64,000 bases of DNA from Sipunculus nudus (lineage: Eukaryota; Annelida; Sipuncula; Golfingiida; Sipunculidae). Within the stretch, counting starts at the first letter, position 1, and the number at the start of each line of letters is the position of its first letter. The stretch covers positions 68,534,676-68,598,675 of the forward strand of contig CM049316.1 in the NCBI GenBank assembly GCA_026874595.1. Reading direction: 5' to 3'. Shown piece after piece: positions 59,111-64,000 of this stretch. Made by a program: the position numbers and the translations under genes. The notes under the pieces are model-generated. The model saw nothing but the letters and a program-made list of their open reading frames with translations. It made no database searches and was not told the origin of the DNA.

Positions 59111-60027
59111 GACTGGTGACAGAAGAAAGAGGGAAGTTGCGTTGCTAAATTTCTAGCTGATAAGTCAAACCATGCACTCCTAAGGTGTGTGATATTTTCA
59201 CCCAAAATAGGCTTGCAAATGGACACCACACAAACACTGTGGAGGTGGTGCCATCAGTTTTGTTTGTTTGAGATATTTTATTGTCAATGAATATGAACAT
59301 ATATATCACATAATACAAGTATCAATTGGATTGAGTGCAAGCTACTCAAAGCTTACCTTGACTCTCTCCCAAATGTTTCAGAGGTGACTAAAAATTTGTG
59401 ATGGCAGTATTCAGGGTGTTTGGGTGTGATTGAGTTTAAGTGAAATAGGGTGGTATTGATGTTGGGTAAGCGAGGGTAAGTTGTATATTTTCTCAGTATT
59501 AATGGTAGCAATTATTTATTGATTTATTAAGGCCCCACTTGAAAAGCAGTACCCTATAATGATCACCATGTCAGTCCATCCTACCCTACTTCCGTCAGTT
59601 ATACTTTCTTTCGCACGCAAAATCTCAACAAGAACAAGCTTGATCTTTTTCAAATTCACAGGTATGATTGATACCTACGAGGGTTCCAGACCTTTTGAAT
59701 TACAGAATTGCAATATGGCTGCCACGTACAGCAAAAGCGGTGAATTAAAAGCGGTTGAATATTGTGTCTAGACGTATGTTTTCTTGGTCAAAGATCCCAA
59801 TTAAGCCATAATAGCAAAGGTTAAGTTGGTATTTTGAATTTTAATATGCAAATTAGGGCAGCCTGTTGATGAAAAGTCGCGGAATTCGGTTAATTCTCCT
59901 GTTAGCAGAACCAGACCTGGCGAACCTTGAAGCATGACATTTGGCAGGAACACAGGAAATCTTATTTGGGGATGGGGGTAGGGTGGGGATGTCTTTAGAT
60001 AGTCCTACAATGTTACACACATTTAGT
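59111..60027. other. Low-copy sequence with one candidate exon
   Basis: Apart from the candidate at 59662-59771, no gene or repeat family is recognised. Confidence 0.45.
59662..59771 (+). CDS. Candidate terminal exon (weak)
   Basis: After an acceptor-like TTCAAATTCACAG (ending 59661) a frame entered in phase 1 encodes 36 residues (MIDTYEGSRPFELQNCNMAA and more) and ends in TAG at 59769-59771. Phase 1 would allow joining to the exon ending at 47002. No domain is recognised, no AATAAA lies close downstream, and the intron would be 12.7 kb. This could be a chance ORF. Confidence 0.2.
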
Positions 60028-60930
60028 TAGCTCAACTGACTGAAAGACATCTGAGCTATATCAATCACTCTTTGTCAGTCGGCCGTCCAGCCGTCCGTCT
60101 GGCCGTCCGTTAACAGGGCACAAATCGTAACCACTGTACCTGGAATCTTGTAACTTGACATCCTGGGAGGTCCACAAGAAATCTGCTTGGACACATGAAA
60201 TTGAGTCTCTGTTACCCATATTCTTTGAGCTTTAGGTCTCCTGAGTACACCCCAGAATAATAAAAAATTTGATACAAAAGCTCAAGTATCTGAATAATAA
60301 CTACTGCATTGATCATCATCATTCTTTGCATGAATATTGATCATGGAGTGTTCCATCAGTTCCTGCAAACTGGTGGTGCCACCTGTATTTTTTTCTAATT
60401 TTTACTCACCTTTTTTTCTCTTTTTTTTGATACCTTCAAAGAAGCTGTCATCTGTTAAAAGGGCACAAATCGTAACCCCTGGACCTTGAATCTTCTAACT
60501 TTGAATTTAAAGAAGTCCATGAAAAGTCTTCATGTAGACCTGAATTTAGGTCTCTGTTACCCATATCTTCTGAGCAATGGGGCTCGTAAGTACCTCCAGA
60601 ATAATTAAAAATGTGATACAAAAGCTCCAGTGTCTGATCAACTAATACATTGATCACCACAATTCTTAGCATGCCTATTGATCATGGAGTGTTTCAGCAG
60701 TTCCTGCAGACTGGTGGTGCCACCAGTATTTCTTCTAAATTTTACCCATTTTTTTTCTCTGTTTGAGACCTTCAAATGAAATGGACTTCCATTAAAAAGC
60801 CACAAATTGTAACCGTTGCACCTGGAATTTACTTACTTCACATCCTGGAGGGGTCTATGAAAAAACTCCTATGAAACATGAAATTAGGTCTCTGTTACCC
60901 ATATCCTCCAAGCTTTGGGGCTTGCAAGTA

Positions 60931-60944
60931 CCCCCCCCCCCCCC
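60931..60944. repeat. Poly-C tract
   Basis: Fourteen C residues inside a family A core; other copies have 4-6 C here. Confidence 0.85.
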
Positions 60945-61406
60945 AGAATAATGAAAAGTTTGATACAAAAGCTCCAGTATCTGAATAACTAATGCATCGA
61001 ATGCCATGATTTTTTGCATGCATATTCATCAATTGGGGATTCATTAGTTCTTGCAAACTGGTGATGTCACCTGTTTTTTTTAGCTCAGCTGACTTTCAGT
61101 CATGCTGGGCTATAGCAATGGGTCTTTGTCCGGCGTCCTTCCGTCTGTCCGTCCGGCTGTCCGTCCGTTAGCAGGGCACAAATCGTAACTGTAGGGGCTA
61201 GGGCCATGAACCCTATGCAGTCTTAGAGGTTATAAAAAGATCTCCTTGCAAACCTGAAATTAGGTCACTGTGACCTATATTCTCGAAGTTCTGGGGTGTG
61301 TTTGCACCCCACTGAAATAACTCTTTGAGACAAAATTTTCATCCCAAACCTTCCATCTTTCACATACAGCTCACCTACCAACAGGGGAAGAACCATAATT
61401 TTTTTC

Positions 61407-61433
61407 AGGTCAAAAGGTCAAAGGTCAAGGTCA
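61407..61433 (+). promoter_or_regulatory. Four consecutive AGGTCA half-sites
   Basis: AGGTCA at 61407, 61415, 61422 and 61428, giving DR2, DR1 and DR0 spacing in a row and a TCAAGGTCA extended half-site. These match nuclear-receptor half-site consensus; activity is inferred. Confidence 0.45.
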
Positions 61434-63494
61434 CAGGAGCCTCTTCTTTGAAAAGCCTGTGGATGCATTTTAAGCCAACCCTTTCATCCCAATTCTTTGA
61501 TATTTCTCATATAGCTCACCTACTAAGAGAAGAATCCTATAGATTTTGAGGTCAAAGGTCAGGGTCACAGGATCCACTTCTTTGAAAAGGTAGTGGACAC
61601 ATTTCAAGCTAGACTTTTCATTCCAAACCTTCCAGCACTGATATCGCTTCTCTGCCAACAGGGGAAAAGACCTGTTGATTTTGAGGTCAAAGGTCAAGTT
61701 CACAGCACTCACTTCTAGCGTGGAGTCATTTTCAGGCAAATTTTTCAATCTGTACCTTCCATCTGTCATATATGGCTTACCTAACAATACGGGAAGAAGC
61801 CTATTGATGTTTAGGTCAAAAAGTCAAAGGTCAAGGTCACAATATTTAATTGTTCTAAATGCTTGTGAGCATATTTCAAGTGTAACTGTTCAACCCAGAC
61901 CTTCAGTCTTTCACATATGCCACATCTATGCATCACTCAGTTTGACTCAAACTTCATATTTATGGGTCTTTTTGCTTGAATAAATAACTTATTGATTTTG
62001 GGGTCAGCTGGTCAGCAGGTTAAAGGTTGCAGGTCAAAGTTATTCACCCATTGGTTGCCAAGTAATTACACCAGATTTAAATGGTCAGTAGTTACCCATC
62101 ATTTAGAAAGAATCCAGTTGATATATGGGCAAAAGGCCAAGGTCATAGGTCAGGGATGTTCACAATTACTTATTTTATAGACCATCTTTATTTTTCTTGT
62201 ATATATAACCATCCAACTCCAGCTGGTACATCTCCCTGTGTGGCTGTAATTGTGAGTGACACTGGTGGCATATGACTCCCTTTTGTATCAGCCTATTAAG
62301 TGATAAGGCTCAGTGATAAGTACCTTGTTACTTCATAACAAAAACACTTGTCAGAATGCTTCAGCCAGGCATTAAGACTATGAGAGTATAGTATTAAGGT
62401 TTAGCTACTGATTTATAAGATGATGGGAACATTTTGCAGTTTATTTTATGGAATCCCAGCAATAAACTTAGTTTCCTAGATATCTGAATATTTTAATATA
62501 TATCACCACATATAAAAGCAAGTGTTTGTTCTCATAATATGTGGATGTGTACCTTGATTTAGGATGGCTTTTTGTTTTATTTCAAGACTCTTAGTCATGC
62601 TTTCTGCATTTCTTTTCTTTCAGGTTTGGCAGTTTACCTACCCTGCTGACCCCGTTGAAAAGCAGAGTGATAATAAAAAAATATTGGACTTACACTTTTT
62701 ACAATTGCATATCTATAAATCTGATATGAGGGCCTGGACATGCCTTTTGAATTATTTTGGGCATTTATTACTGGATAATTTGCCCCAAGTTTGGTCTCTT
62801 ATTGGAGAATGTGGGATATCAAATGTCATACTTGTCAGAAATCCATTATGTCTGCCAGTTGGCCACCTTAGAAATTCTTTCTTCAGGGCAGTTTCAGTAA
62901 TTTTTCTTTAATGTTTGGTCCGATTTAGAGAATGTTTGTTATCTGATTTCAGACTTGTCAGAAGTCCAATATGGCCACCAGGCAACCATCTTTTAATTCC
63001 TTTTGATCTTATTATCTCAAGAACAGTTAAAGTGAATGCAGTTGGATGTATATTTATGTAATCTTGTAAAGGATTGGGTCAAATATTTCTGAATAAATAT
63101 TACCATCATTTATAAAAGTGCAGTACAGTTGGCTTGTATTGAATAAAAATTCATACAGAAGCACCTGTTTCTCAATAATTCTTGCATGTATTTCCTTGAT
63201 TTTTGCTATATATTTTGATCTTATATTTGCCCTTTGTGGTGTTCCTTTTGAGACTGACAGGTTTCAAGCAAGCTGTTGGAATAGTTCCTGATATCTTAAC
63301 AATCATGCATTTTCCTCAGACCATCAATTCACTGTGTTTTAACCAGACATAGGTGATATATATTTCTGTTGTCATAGAAAATTTTCAACAAATTGGCAAA
63401 TTGGTTCTTCAAAATTTGACTGGAAGTTGTGAATCTGTCCATGATGTCACAGGTCATGCTTGGCAGCTGTGCGTCATGACCCATGGGTCACTTG

Positions 63495-64000
63495 TTTTGT
63501 CTCACCATCCCCCCCCCATTATCATCCTTATCTGTAGAATATCTTGTGAACTATTGAAGGGCTGCATATTTTCTGCCAAAATTTGAAACACTCAATTGTT
63601 CATACCAAAATCTCGGAGGAGTTCGAAAACAGGTGACCTTGGCTTTCATATTCAAGGTTAAATCTGCCAAAATGTGAAATTGTTGTGAACCCTATAACCT
63701 TTGATGTATTCCACATTTTGTCCTCAAATTTGGTAAACCTATTGTTCCTGCCAAGTTCTCAGTGGATTTTGAAAACTGGTGACCTTGACTAGGATCTTCA
63801 AGGTCAAATCAGTCAAATTATGCTTATTGTCTCTTGAACATAATAACTTTTGAAGTATTTCCCATTTTGTCCTCAAATTTGCTACACCAATTGCTCCTAC
63901 CAAGCTTTGATGATTTTGGAACCTAGTGACCTTGACCAGGATCTTTATGGTCAAATCAGTTGAATTTTAGTTATTGTCTTGTGGACGAGATCATTTTTGA
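63495..64000 (+). repeat. About 145-bp tandem repeat with inverted TGACCTTGA/TCAAGGTCA
   Basis: Units from about 63600, 63745 and 63885, each with CCATTTTGTCCTCAAATTTG-type sequence and a facing pair GTGACCTTGAC..TTCAAGGTCA (clearest at 63779-63815). The reverse-strand open frame at 63739-63954 is a product of the periodicity. Confidence 0.6.

Larger units (their letters stand above)
60028..63494 (+). mobile_element. Family A elements: outer 5' part and complete inner 'AGGTCA' subtype
   Basis: Outer 5' hairpin at 60028 (TAGCTCAACTGACTGAAAG) and core units to 61080. The inner element starts at 61081 (TAGCTCAGCTGAC) in the T tract after CCTGTTTTTT, and ends GGCAGCTGTGCG, GACCCATGGGTC, CACTTG at 63494. 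The inner copy is the uninterrupted counterpart of 38201-40369. Confidence 0.7.

Noticed and set aside
62564-62911. 115-codon ORF in family A
   Set aside because: The paralogous sequence at 39460-39800 has stops and frameshifts at matching places, so no protein is maintained.

Overview
The window looks like an intronic and intergenic stretch of a metazoan nuclear genome, most probably a bivalve mollusc. This rests on very AT-rich non-coding DNA, nested non-autonomous elements with tandem-repeat cores of the mollusc type, a Ty3/Gypsy retroelement with a SCAN-like gag, and a multi-CARD gene. No prokaryotic gene organisation is present. The taxon is inference; no rRNA, tRNA gene or mitochondrial marker was found.

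Gene content. One split gene on the + strand is supported. Three CARD-type death-fold exons (32005-32286, 43717-43989, 46640-47002) and one short linker exon (40464-40535) all have good AG/GT borders and all begin and end in intron phase 1, so they splice in frame. A possible upstream exon (25224-25313) and a possible terminal exon (59662-59771) have the same phase but weak support. CARD proteins are adaptors of innate immune and apoptotic signalling; the gene's exact identity is unknown.

Retroelement. 8378-12262 is a 3'-truncated Ty3/Gypsy-type element: one long 5' LTR, a leader, then gag (coiled coil, SCAN-like, CCHC), aspartic protease, and integrase directly after protease. That order fits the Gmr1-like lineage, in which integrase precedes reverse transcriptase. 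It carries frameshifts and is broken inside the integrase core.

Repeats. Most of the rest consists of five families (A-E, my names) that share one plan: a hairpin-forming or unique 5' end, the same sequence inverted near the 3' end, then a short 3' hairpin and a CTTG or CTAG terminus. This is the layout of Helentron/HINE-type rolling-circle elements. Copies are nested several deep and all lie in the + orientation. A comparison of occupied and empty sites inside the window supports insertion at a T|T dinucleotide (family D, 1687-3636). Despite unrelated ends, the five families share a core module of about 80-140 bp that ends in the palindrome GGTGGCGCCACC. Family B carries repeated AGGTCA-N2-AGTTCA motifs and one family A subfamily carries runs of AGGTCA, both resembling nuclear-receptor sites.

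Layout: 1-5025 family A with nested D; 5026-6242 mixed; 6243-8377 family C satellite array; 8378-12262 retroelement; 12263-24779 nested family A with a 4.9-kb TIR element (9-bp target duplication, 15201-20084) and a family C element; 24780-47002 the CARD gene, its introns filled with A, B and E elements and a SINE; 47003-55931 B, C and A elements; 55932-60027 mostly low-copy sequence; 60028-64000 family A and a final tandem repeat.
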